Origin: Clostridia bacterium | GTDB taxonomy: Bacteria > Bacillota_A > Clostridia > Oscillospirales > CAG-272 | NCBI GenBank assembly: GCA_017547395.1 | Contig: JAFYPS010000059.1 | Coordinates: 1-11,947, forward strand | Length of the DNA stretch: 11,947 nt | Direction: 5' to 3' | Shown: piece by piece, positions 1 through 6,779 of the stretch | How the letters are laid out: the number at the start of each line of letters is the position of its first letter | How positions within the stretch are numbered: position 1 is the first letter of the stretch | The notes under the pieces: model-generated | Told to the model about the DNA's origin: nothing | What the model saw: only the letters and a program-made list of their open reading frames with translations | Databases searched by the model: none | Made by a program: the position numbers and the translations under genes

Positions 1-195
1 GTAAACCGAAAATGCAAGTCTCGATACAAACAGCGCGGTACCGAGAATCGCAAAAACTATAAGGTATTCGGTATACGGAACGTTGACACTTGTAGAGCTT
101 TTATGTGCAGCAAACTGAGTTGAGAAAAATATAGCCGCATAAGATACGAGGTCTATAAGGAAGAGAAGAATTTTTCTGTTTTTAAAGAAAACCAT
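1..195 (-). CDS. N-terminal fragment of a membrane protein, possibly CapD/FlaA1-like polysaccharide biosynthesis protein
   Basis: Only the first 65 codons are in the window; the gene runs off the left edge. It starts with ATG at 195, preceded by AAGGAG at 201-206 with good spacing, and lies 23 bases after the dxs stop, so it is probably co-transcribed with dxs. The visible protein has a basic N-terminus (NRK), a first hydrophobic segment around residues 9-24 (ILLFLIDLVSYAAIFF), a polar loop, then a second hydrophobic segment around residues 41-55. It ends in RLAFSVY, which resembles the RLxFxxY stretch before the cytosolic part of CapD/FlaA1-type nucleoside-diphosphate-sugar epimerase/dehydratases. 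That family normally has four N-terminal membrane helices followed by a Rossmann domain, which would lie outside the window. Membrane location is clear; the family is a guess, and another multi-pass protein is possible. Confidence 0.45.
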   Translation of the reverse strand, partial: MVFFKNRKILLFLIDLVSYAAIFFSTQFAAHKSSTSVNVPYTEYLIVFAILGTALFVSRLAFSVY

Positions 196-218
196 AAAAT
201 CTCCTTGAAAATAAAAAT

Positions 219-2108
219 CTATTTGGGAAGATGAGCCAATAATTTTACCATCGCGCGCAAAGCATCGTTCGAAGAAATCTTTGCCGTGCGAAGTACGGAT
301 TCATCCTGCTTTCGCTCTGCAAAAGTATCGTTGATTGCAAGGATGCCCGTACGCTTATTTGCCATTATATCAGGATGCTTTTCATAAAGAGTGTCAAAGG
401 TAAGCATTGCTGCGCCGCCGTTTTTGATGCCCTCCTCCATAAAGAGAACCGCACACGGATTTTCAGGCAACAGCGATGCGATTCTCGCTGCGGGAACCGA
501 ATAAGGTTTTAAGGTTTCAAGCAGAATTATGCCTGTCGGATATCCCTGAGAACGAAGTTTTTCCGCCGCCTTCATAGCCTCTTTTACCAATCTGCCGTAG
601 GTTATAATAACCGCCGTATTTTCCTCGGGGTCTGCAAAATCGGTATGAGCAACGGTGTCGCTATCACCGTTTTTAAAGAAGGTTTCAATAATTTCGCTAT
701 CGTCACCAAGGTTTGGATAACGAATTGCAAGCGGAAGCGACGTGTGAAGGCTCGCCGCAAGAAAACGGTCAAGCGAGGCGAACGTCGCCGGAGCGAAAAG
801 ACACAGATTGGGAATTCCCGAAAGGAAGGAAACGTCGAAAATTCCGTGATGGGTTGCACCGTCGCCACTTGCAAGCGACGCGCGGTCTACAATAAATCTT
901 ACGGGAAGCTTTTGCAGTGCAACGTCGTGGATAATACTGTCATAGCTTCTTTGGAGAAACGTGGAATAAATGGCGACGTATGGCTTCATTCCCGCGGCGG
1001 CAAGTCCCGCCGCAAAGGTCACCGCGTGTTCCTCGGCAATTCCAACGTCGAAGAATCTGTCGGGATGCATTTGGGCAAATGAGTTGAGCCCGACTCCCGT
1101 CTGCATTGCCGCGGTAATTGCACAGACCTTGTCGTCTTTATCGGCAAGACTTGTAAGAGTATCTCCGAAATGCTCGGAGAAGTTACCGTCGTATGACGAT
1201 CCGACAAGGTGATATGCGCTTGGATTTTCCTCGGCAGGCGCATAGCCCTTTCCCTTTTTGGTGCGGAGATGCACTACGGTGCAACACTCACAGTTTTTAG
1301 CCTCTGCCAGAAGCTGCTCGACGGCAAAATAATCATTTCCGTCAACGGGACCGAGATGAACAAGTCCGAGACTTTCAAAATAGCTCGTGCCGTAAAGGCT
1401 CTTTTTTGTAAAATCCTTTGCACGCTTCATTGCGCGAAGCACAGGCTTGCCAACGAGGGGAAGCTTTGTGAGAACGTCTGCCGTGCGGCGCTTGAAGCTG
1501 AAATATCCTTTAGTGGAACGCACACGCGCAATGTGAGAAGCAAGCGCGCCACGGTTTTTCGAGATAGACATCTCGTTTTCGTTAAGTACGATTATAAGTT
1601 TAAGCGAAGGGTCGCAGTTGTTGAGTGCCTCGTGAACCATACCGCCCGTAAAGGCACCGTCGCCAAGCACCGCAACCGTATACGCCCCATTGCCCGAAAG
1701 CTTGTCCGAAACGGCGTATCCGAGTGCAGCCGAAACGGAGGTTGAAGCGTGGCCCGTACCGAAAGCGTCATACTCGCTCTCGCTCATCTTTTCAAAGCCT
1801 GAGATTCCGCCGCCCTTTCTCAACGTATCAAAACGGCTCTTTCGCCCGCTGAGAATCTTGTGGACGTAGCTCTGGTGACCAACGTCAAATATAACACGGT
1901 CGCGCGGCAGATCGAAAACTCTGTGCAGAGCCACCGAAAGCTCGACTGCGCCGAGATTTGAAGCAAGATGACCGCCGTTTTCACTCACGCTTTCAACCAA
2001 AAAGTCGCGAAGGTCCAAGCAAAGTTCGGGTATCTCTTCGCTGCTGAGTGCGCGAAGGTCATCTGCGTTATTTACTTTATCTAAAATGTGAAATTTTTTG
2101 TTTTCCAC
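219..2108 (-). CDS. dxs: 1-deoxy-D-xylulose-5-phosphate synthase
   Basis: Thiamine-diphosphate enzyme that condenses pyruvate and glyceraldehyde 3-phosphate to DXP, the first step of the MEP isoprenoid pathway, in the cytosol. Numbering from a TTG at 2132 (637 aa): GGHLASNLG with His55, DVGHQSYVHKILSGR at 83-97, the ThDP motif GDGAFTGG at 157-164, the catalytic Glu367 in GIAEEHAVTF, Arg417, Asp424 and His428-429 in the DGATHHG stretch, and Arg471 in RYP. The length is normal. The GTG at 2108 is preferred because the homologous region begins soon after it (ILDK...) and AAAGGA lies 13 bases upstream. The TTG at 2132 has only an AGGA directly abutting it. The pyrimidine-domain motif usually written RAGLVGxDG reads RASLASGDG here, a substitution next to retained active-site residues. 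It lies downstream of comM and upstream of a membrane-protein gene. Confidence 0.96.
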   Translation of the reverse strand: MENKKFHILDKVNNADDLRALSSEEIPELCLDLRDFLVESVSENGGHLASNLGAVELSVALHRVFDLPRDRVIFDVGHQSYVHKILSGRKSRFDTLRKGGGISGFEKMSESEYDAFGTGHASTSVSAALGYAVSDKLSGNGAYTVAVLGDGAFTGGMVHEALNNCDPSLKLIIVLNENEMSISKNRGALASHIARVRSTKGYFSFKRRTADVLTKLPLVGKPVLRAMKRAKDFTKKSLYGTSYFESLGLVHLGPVDGNDYFAVEQLLAEAKNCECCTVVHLRTKKGKGYAPAEENPSAYHLVGSSYDGNFSEHFGDTLTSLADKDDKVCAITAAMQTGVGLNSFAQMHPDRFFDVGIAEEHAVTFAAGLAAAGMKPYVAIYSTFLQRSYDSIIHDVALQKLPVRFIVDRASLASGDGATHHGIFDVSFLSGIPNLCLFAPATFASLDRFLAASLHTSLPLAIRYPNLGDDSEIIETFFKNGDSDTVAHTDFADPEENTAVIITYGRLVKEAMKAAEKLRSQGYPTGIILLETLKPYSVPAARIASLLPENPCAVLFMEEGIKNGGAAMLTFDTLYEKHPDIMANKRTGILAINDTFAERKQDESVLRTAKISSNDALRAMVKLLAHLPK

Positions 2109-2145
2109 GGAAGATTTTGTATCCTTTCGCAATCCTGCACAAAAA

Positions 2146-2174
2146 ATGTAATTCTTTTTTTACGCGTTTGTCAA
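2146..2174 (-). promoter_or_regulatory. Candidate dxs promoter
   Basis: On the minus strand a perfect -35 TTGACA (2169-2174) is followed after 17 bases by TTACAT (2146-2151), a poor -10 with three of six consensus matches. Transcription would start near 2139, leaving a leader of about 30 bases to the GTG at 2108. That fits the GTG start better than the TTG at 2132. The weak -10 suggests low or activated expression, and read-through from comM is also possible. Confidence 0.3.
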
Positions 2175-2217
2175 AGCGTAGAAAATGAAAAATCTGTCGT
2201 TTTCCTCTTGACAAAAG

Positions 2218-2356
2218 TTTTCCACATTGAAATTGGGGAAAATGTGAATAAATGAATATAAAAACCCTTGATTTTACGGGAAATATTCATTTTTCTCGGG
2301 AAATATTCATAGTTTTCCACATTATCCACACCTATTTTTGCGGAAAATGTGGAAAA
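2218..2356. promoter_or_regulatory. Cluster of five DnaA-box-type 9-mers
   Basis: Within 139 bases between comM and dxs there are TTTTCCACA at 2218-2226 (+), TTATTCACA at 2243-2251 (-), TTTTCCACA at 2313-2321 (+), the perfect consensus TTATCCACA at 2322-2330 (+) directly abutting it, and TTTTCCACA at 2348-2356 (-). A sixth near-match, TTTTCCACG, sits at 2101-2109 at the dxs start. The boxes are embedded in larger repeats: a 12-mer beginning GTTTTCCACATT occurs at 2217-2228 and 2312-2323, GGAAAATGTG occurs at 2237-2246 and 2342-2351, and an 11-bp perfect inverted repeat pairs 2312-2322 with 2347-2357. The flanks are very AT-rich. DnaA binding and any effect on dxs or on replication are inference; no dnaA or dnaN gene lies here. 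Confidence 0.6.
2277..2310. repeat. Two 14-bp direct repeats with a 20-base period
   Basis: CGGGAAATATTCAT occurs at 2277-2290 and again at 2297-2310, six bases apart, between the two groups of DnaA-type boxes. The period is close to two helical turns, so both copies would face the same side of the DNA. This is consistent with a paired protein-binding site or with a local duplication. Confidence 0.7.
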
Positions 2357-2380
2357 CTCATATTTGTTCAAACTATACAA

Positions 2381-2410
2381 TTTTTGAAAAATCAAGTGTT
2401 TTTTCAAAAA
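2381..2410. terminator. AT-only hairpin downstream of comM
   Basis: TTTTTGAAAAA at 2381-2391 pairs perfectly with TTTTTCAAAAA at 2400-2410 around an 8-base loop, 13 bases past the comM stop. It has almost no G-C pairs and no clear U-run on the far side, so it would be a weak terminator. Together with the T-rich stretch at 2399-2424 it could equally be an easily melted segment next to the DnaA-type boxes. Confidence 0.3.
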
Positions 2411-2423
2411 TTTTTTAATTTTT

Positions 2424-3968
2424 TCAAAGATTGAAATATTTTTTATCAAGCGAGCGAAGTCCTATCGCCTCGGCTATATGGCGCGCCTCGATATTCTCGC
2501 TTTTATCAAGGTCTGCAATAGTGCGCGAAAGCCTCAGCACCTTGTCATAGCCGCGTGCGCTCATACCAAGCGAGTCGAACGCCGCCTTTAAAAGCGACTT
2601 TGCCTCGTCTGTGAGGACACAGTACCTTTCTATCTCTTTCGTAGTCAGATCGCAGTTTCTGCGAGGAGCATTTCCGTGTGACTTTGCACGTTCTATAGCG
2701 TACGCGCGCGCCTCGTTTACTCTTTTTCTCACGGTTTCGGAGTTTTCACCCGCCGCAGAAGATATACCGAGTGCTTCAAAGTCAACGGGAGGAACCTCAA
2801 TCTGAATATCCATTCTGTCAAGCAGAGGACCGCTTATTCTGGAAAGATATTTGCGGATGTCGCTATCCTTACAGGTGCACTGCTTTGTAGGGTGCGAATA
2901 GTAACCGCATTTACACGGGTTCATTGCACAGACAAGGGTAATTCCCGCAGGGTACGTAACTCTTGCCGCAGCTCTTGTTATCGTTACCTCGCCGTCTTCA
3001 AGAGGTTGGCGAAGCGATTCCATTGTATTTTTTGCATATTCGGGAAGCTCGTCAAGAAAAAGAACTCCGTTATGCGCAAGCGAAAGCTCGCCGGGCTTTG
3101 GATTTGCACCGCCGCCGACAAGGCTCACCGCACTCATGGTATGATGCGGCGCACGGAAGGGGCGGTTTACTATAAGCGACTGATTTTCGCGAAGCATACC
3201 GGCAATCGAATGTATCTTGGTGCTTTCTATAGCCTCGTCAAACGTCATCTCGGGCAAAATCGTGCAAAAACGTTTTGCAAGCATAGATTTACCCGTACCG
3301 GGAGGGCCTATGAGAAGAACGTTGTGTCCACCCGCAGCAGCTATCTCAAGTGCGCGCTTTGCGTGCGACTGTCCCTTTACCTCGGAAAAGTCAACGTCAA
3401 ATCTTGTACGTCCGCGCTCGAAAATACTACTGTCAAAAACGGTAGGCGTTATCAGCTCCTCACCGCGCAAATGCTTTACAAGCTGCATAAGGTTGTCAAC
3501 GGGATAAACAGTAATATCCGGAACCGCACTTGCCTCCGCCGCATTTATGGCGGGGACAAAAATCTCGGTTCTGCCGTGCGCTTTTGCCGCAAGGCACATA
3601 CAAAGCACACCGTCAACGCCCCTTACCTCTCCCGAAAGGGAAAGCTCGCCTATAAAACTGCGCTTATCCATCCCGTCTGCAGGGATTGTTCCGCCAAGCA
3701 CCAAAACAGCGCAAAGCATCGCAAGGTCAAAGGAAGAACCCTCCTTTTTACGGTTCGCGGGCGCAAGGTTCAGTACGATTTCAAGTTTGGGAAACTCTAT
3801 GCCGCTGTTCGTTGCCGCAGCGCGAATACGCTCACGGGCTTCTTTAACCGCAGTATCGGCAAGGCCGATTATCTCAAGCATCGGCATCTTTTTCTGCGCA
3901 CTGCACTCAACAGTGACCTCAAAGCCGTCAATACCAAGCAGAGCAGCCGAATATGTCTTTGCAAGCAC
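2424..3968 (-). CDS. comM: ComM/YifB family AAA+ ATPase (Mg-chelatase-like)
   Basis: Member of the YifB/ComM family. ComM is a hexameric helicase that promotes branch migration during natural transformation in Vibrio and Haemophilus; its role in non-competent bacteria is less clear. Numbering from the start used here (514 aa): an N-terminal Lon-protease-like ChlI domain to about residue 170, Walker A GPPGTGKS at 221-228, the PFRAPHH signature, Walker B VLFLDEL at 302-308, a cysteine cluster NPCKCGYY...QCTC at 350-366 likely binding zinc, GPLLDRMD near 380-387, and a C-terminal Mg-chelatase-type helical domain. The GTG at 3968 is chosen because AGGTGG lies 8 bases upstream and it yields the family-typical N-terminus LAKTYSAALLGIDG. 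A GTG at 3980 would overlap that ribosome binding site. It is divergent from argS and upstream of dxs. Confidence 0.95.
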   Translation of the reverse strand: MLAKTYSAALLGIDGFEVTVECSAQKKMPMLEIIGLADTAVKEARERIRAAATNSGIEFPKLEIVLNLAPANRKKEGSSFDLAMLCAVLVLGGTIPADGMDKRSFIGELSLSGEVRGVDGVLCMCLAAKAHGRTEIFVPAINAAEASAVPDITVYPVDNLMQLVKHLRGEELITPTVFDSSIFERGRTRFDVDFSEVKGQSHAKRALEIAAAGGHNVLLIGPPGTGKSMLAKRFCTILPEMTFDEAIESTKIHSIAGMLRENQSLIVNRPFRAPHHTMSAVSLVGGGANPKPGELSLAHNGVLFLDELPEYAKNTMESLRQPLEDGEVTITRAAARVTYPAGITLVCAMNPCKCGYYSHPTKQCTCKDSDIRKYLSRISGPLLDRMDIQIEVPPVDFEALGISSAAGENSETVRKRVNEARAYAIERAKSHGNAPRRNCDLTTKEIERYCVLTDEAKSLLKAAFDSLGMSARGYDKVLRLSRTIADLDKSENIEARHIAEAIGLRSLDKKYFNL

Positions 3969-4010
3969 CCGTTTCACCACCTAGTTATCGCAATTTTACC
4001 ATATAAAGTA

Positions 4011-4038
4011 ATTATATCATATCAATTGAAAAAAGCAA
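4011..4038 (-). promoter_or_regulatory. comM promoter (extended -10)
   Basis: On the minus strand TATAAT at 4011-4016 is preceded by TGA, giving the extended -10 form TGnTATAAT. A partial -35 TTGCTT lies at 4033-4038 with a 16-base spacer. Predicted transcription starts near 4004, leaving about 36 bases to the GTG at 3968. Confidence 0.55.
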
Positions 4039-4096
4039 ACATTTTTTGCAATTTGTAAAAAAATTCTTACATCTTATTTTATAAGAAAAAAAGGAC

Positions 4097-4125
4097 TTGA
4101 AATGAATAATGAGTTGATGTATAAT
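4097..4125 (+). promoter_or_regulatory. argS promoter
   Basis: TTGAAA at 4097-4102 and a perfect TATAAT at 4120-4125 are separated by 17 bases. Transcription would start near 4132, leaving a leader of about 27 bases before the argS ATG at 4159. The ATG at 4102 is in frame with argS but lies inside this promoter, so it cannot be the start for transcripts from here. Confidence 0.75.
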
Positions 4126-4158
4126 ATATTAGTTAAATTATACTTTGAGGAAAGAAAA

Positions 4159-5850
4159 ATGTTAGAAATCAAGAAGAACATAGCCGCTTCTCTTGCAAAA
4201 GCGACAGGCGGCGCAGTAGAAGAAAACGTTATTTTTGAATCTCTTGAGTACCCGCCCAACCCCGAAATGGGCGACGTTGCTTTTCCCTGCTTCAAGCTCA
4301 GCCGCGTTATGCGCAAGGCTCCTCCCGCAATCGCTGCGGAAATTGCCGCCGCATTCGAGTGCGATGCCGTTGAAAAAACAGACGTTGCAGGCGGATATCT
4401 CAATTTGTTTTTAAACAAGGAATATCTGGCTAAGCATATCATAGAAAAAGCGGTTTTTGCAGACAAGCCATACGGCTCCTCCGACGAAGGAAACGGCAAG
4501 ACGGTAGTTCTCGACTACTCCTCGCCCAACGTTGCAAAGCCTTTTCATATCGGCCATCTCGGTACCACCGTCATCGGTCATTCGCTGAAGAAGCTCCACG
4601 AGTTTGTCGGCTATAACTGCATCGGCATCAACCACCTCGGCGACTGGGGAACACAGTTTGGCAAGCTTATCACCGCATATCGCCTTTGGGGTGACCGCGA
4701 CAAGATTGAACGTGACGAAATCGACGAGCTTGTTGCTCTTTACGTAAAGTTCCACGCCGAAGCGGAAAAGGACGAGAGCCTTAACGACAAGGCGCGTGCA
4801 GAGTTTAAGAAACTTGAAGAGGGTGACGAGGAAAATCTCGCGCTCTGGAAGTGGTTTATCGAAATCTCGCTCCGCGAGTATCAGAAGACGTATAAGCAGC
4901 TCGGCATAACCTTTGACAGCTACAACGGAGAGGCGTTCTACACCGACAAGATGATGCCCGAGGTTGAAAAAATCCGCGCCGCAGGTCTCCTGAAAATCGA
5001 CGACGGTGCTTCTATCGTCGACCTTGAGGAATACGGTATGCCTCCCTGCCTTATCTTAAAGCGCGACGGCTCTACCCTTTACCCCACCCGCGACATCGCG
5101 GCTGCGGTTTACAGAAAAGAAACCTACGATTTTGACAAGTGTATCTACGTTACAAGCGCAGGTCAGTCCCTCCACTTTGCACAGTGGTTCAAGGTAATGG
5201 AGCTTATGGGCTATGACTTTGCGGACAAGCTTGTTCACGTTCCGTACGGCACGGTTTCCATCGACGGTGCAAAGCTTGCGACAAGAACGGGTAACGTTGT
5301 GCTTCTCAAGGATCTTTTCGCAACCGCCATAGACAAGGCTCTCGGCATAATCGACGAAAAGAATCCCGGCCTTGAAAACAAGGAACAGGTTGCAGCAGAC
5401 GTCGGTGTCGGCGCAATAGTGTTCCACTATCTCTCGAACGGACGTATCAAGGATATCAACTTTATTATGGAAGACGCCCTCTCCTTCGACGGAAATACGG
5501 GCCCCTACGCGCAGTACACTTATGCGCGTACCTGCAGCATTCTCCGCCGCGCCGGCGAAATAACGAAGGCGTCGAAGATTACCACCGACGAAGAAAACGA
5601 GCTTGTAAAGGTTCTGCTCCGCTTCCCCGAAAAGGTTAACAGCGCAATTGCAGACTACGAGCCGTCTACCGTTACACGCTATATCCTCGATCTTTGCGCA
5701 GCGTTCAACCGCTTCTATCACGAGTGCCCGATTATGAACTGCGAGGACGAGGAAGTCAAAGCAACAAGACTCTGTCTTGTAAAAGCGGCTAACGGAATTC
5801 TTAAAAACGCGCTTTCGCTTATCTGCGTAGGCACGCCCGAGAAAATATAA
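4159..5850 (+). CDS. argS: Arginyl-tRNA synthetase
   Basis: Class I synthetase that charges tRNA-Arg with arginine using ATP. The start is ATG 4159, preceded by GAGGAAAG, giving 563 aa, a normal length. Residues 1 to about 100 form the N-terminal Add1-type tRNA-binding domain. The signature SSPNVAKPFHIGHLGTT follows, with the HIGH motif at 130-133 and then NHLGDWGTQFG. RDGSTLYPTRDIAAAVYR and SAGQSLHFAQWFKVMELMG mark the catalytic core. The second class I signature, often KMSTRKG in bacterial ArgRS, reads KLATRTGN at 372-379; several ArgRS enzymes lack a canonical KMSKS, so the enzyme is probably active. GPYAQYTYAR begins the DALR anticodon-binding domain, and the protein ends TPEKI. It is transcribed from its own promoter, divergent from comM. 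Confidence 0.97.
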   Translation: MLEIKKNIAASLAKATGGAVEENVIFESLEYPPNPEMGDVAFPCFKLSRVMRKAPPAIAAEIAAAFECDAVEKTDVAGGYLNLFLNKEYLAKHIIEKAVFADKPYGSSDEGNGKTVVLDYSSPNVAKPFHIGHLGTTVIGHSLKKLHEFVGYNCIGINHLGDWGTQFGKLITAYRLWGDRDKIERDEIDELVALYVKFHAEAEKDESLNDKARAEFKKLEEGDEENLALWKWFIEISLREYQKTYKQLGITFDSYNGEAFYTDKMMPEVEKIRAAGLLKIDDGASIVDLEEYGMPPCLILKRDGSTLYPTRDIAAAVYRKETYDFDKCIYVTSAGQSLHFAQWFKVMELMGYDFADKLVHVPYGTVSIDGAKLATRTGNVVLLKDLFATAIDKALGIIDEKNPGLENKEQVAADVGVGAIVFHYLSNGRIKDINFIMEDALSFDGNTGPYAQYTYARTCSILRRAGEITKASKITTDEENELVKVLLRFPEKVNSAIADYEPSTVTRYILDLCAAFNRFYHECPIMNCEDEEVKATRLCLVKAANGILKNALSLICVGTPEKI

Positions 5851-5965
5851 AAACTCACCTTAAAATCCAAGGATTTTAAGGTGCTTTGGGCTCGATTGCT
5901 CGCGCGCGGCTCGCCGCCGCCGAGCCCTTAAGGAGTTTTTCGGTCGGGAAACCCGCCCAAAAAAC
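5850..5965 (+). terminator. Structured argS-yebC spacer with mutually exclusive hairpins
   Basis: Three inverted repeats follow argS. First, CACCTTAAAATCC (5856-5868) pairs perfectly with 5871-5883, a 13-bp stem with almost no loop. Second, GGGCTCG (5888-5894) pairs with CGAGCCC (5921-5927) around a GC-rich loop that holds further GCTCG repeats. Third, a short CGGG-AAA-CCCG stem (5945-5955) is framed by GTTTTT and AAAAAC (5935-5965). In addition, AAAACT and CCTTAA (5850-5863) can pair with TTAAGG and AGTTTT (5928-5939), which would break the first hairpin and stack on the second. A T-run (5936-5940) follows. The region probably acts as the argS terminator, but switching between structures is possible. 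No promoter for yebC was clear. Confidence 0.5.
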
Positions 5966-5990
5966 AAAATTCAATTAAGGAGAAACTACC

Positions 5991-6713
5991 ATGTCAGGAC
6001 ATTCTAAATGGAAAAATATAATGCACAAGAAGGAGAAGACCGACGCGCAGAAGGCTAAGGTTTTCACCAAAATAGGCAAGGAAATGGCTATCGCCATCCG
6101 CGAGGGCGGTGCTGACCCCGTTTCCAACTCAAAGCTCAAGGACCTCATCCAGAAAGCAAAGGCTAACAACGTTCCTAACGACAACATCGACCGTGTAATC
6201 AAGAAGTTTTCGGGCGACAACAGCGTTGTATACGACGAAATCACCTACGAGGGATACGGTCCGAGCGGCGTTGCCGTTATCGTTAAGGCGGCTACCGACA
6301 ATCGCAACCGTACCGCAGGCGAGGTTCGCCACTCATTTGACAAGTACGGCGCAGGTCTCGGTCAGAACGGTTGCGTAAGCTACCTCTTTGAAGAAAAGGG
6401 CGTTATCATCATCGAACGCGCAAACGGCATTGACGAGGACAAGCTTATGGAATGCGCTCTTGAGGCAGGGGCTGAGGACTTTGCCGCTGAGGACGAGTGC
6501 TTTGAAATATACACCGAAACAAGTGACCTTTACGCAGTAAAAGATGCACTTGAGGGCGCGGGATACGCTATCCTTTCCGCAGAGGAGGATATGATTCCTC
6601 AGAACTACATCACCCTTGAGAGTGACGATGACATCAAGCGTATGCAGAACCTCCTCGACAGCCTCGAGGACAACGACGACGTCAGCGAAGTTTATCACAA
6701 CTGGGAAGAGTAA
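5991..6713 (+). CDS. yebC: YebC/PmpR family protein
   Basis: Full-length member (240 aa) of the YebC/TACO1 family. These were long annotated as transcriptional regulators; several members are now linked to translation, helping ribosomes through difficult, for example proline-rich, stretches. The N-terminal signature MSGHSKWKNIMHKKEKTDAQKAKVFTK is cut short here as MSGHSKW plus HKKEKTDAQKAK; it is followed by the YEGYGPSGVAV motif and the TDNRNRTAGEVRHSF motif, near residues 83-118. The C-terminal third is acidic (ESDDD, LEDNDDVSEV), as is usual. ATG 5991 is preceded by AAGGAG with good spacing. It follows argS in the same direction and ends in a strong intrinsic terminator. The family call is firm; regulator versus translation factor cannot be decided from sequence. 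Confidence 0.95.
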   Translation: MSGHSKWKNIMHKKEKTDAQKAKVFTKIGKEMAIAIREGGADPVSNSKLKDLIQKAKANNVPNDNIDRVIKKFSGDNSVVYDEITYEGYGPSGVAVIVKAATDNRNRTAGEVRHSFDKYGAGLGQNGCVSYLFEEKGVIIIERANGIDEDKLMECALEAGAEDFAAEDECFEIYTETSDLYAVKDALEGAGYAILSAEEDMIPQNYITLESDDDIKRMQNLLDSLEDNDDVSEVYHNWEE

Positions 6714-6727
6714 TTTTCACACAACAC

Positions 6728-6758
6728 AAAACGCGCTTCCTTTACGGCAGCGCGTTTT
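6728..6758 (+). terminator. Intrinsic terminator after yebC
   Basis: AAAACGCGCT (6728-6737) pairs with AGCGCGTTTT (6749-6758) around an 11-base loop, and the T-run continues to 6760. It lies 15 bases after the yebC stop and only about 10 bases before the ribosome binding site of the next gene, leaving no room for a promoter between them. Confidence 0.85.
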
Positions 6759-6779
6759 TTAAAAAAAAGGAGGGATAAT

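Noticed and set aside
1209..1745. Open frame of 178 codons antisense to dxs
   Set aside because: No recognisable protein pattern; it fully overlaps conserved dxs sequence.
2208..2213. TTGACA on the plus strand as a rightward promoter
   Set aside because: No -10 element lies at suitable spacing and no rightward gene follows.
2218..2410. Calling the DnaA-box region the chromosomal origin
   Set aside because: No dnaA, dnaN, rpmH or similar origin neighbours are present and skew cannot be judged from one window, so only a cluster is claimed.
2171..2449. 92-codon leftward frame across the comM-dxs spacer
   Set aside because: Lys/Phe/Ile-rich translation of AT-rich DNA that overlaps the comM end and the DnaA-type boxes; no ribosome binding site.
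2892..4058. Long open frame of 388 codons antisense to comM
   Set aside because: It mirrors comM codon bias, is rich in Arg, Cys and His without any family motif, and has no ribosome binding site; comM on the other strand is certain.
5056..5721. 221-codon frame antisense to argS
   Set aside because: Shadow of argS codon usage with no family motif.
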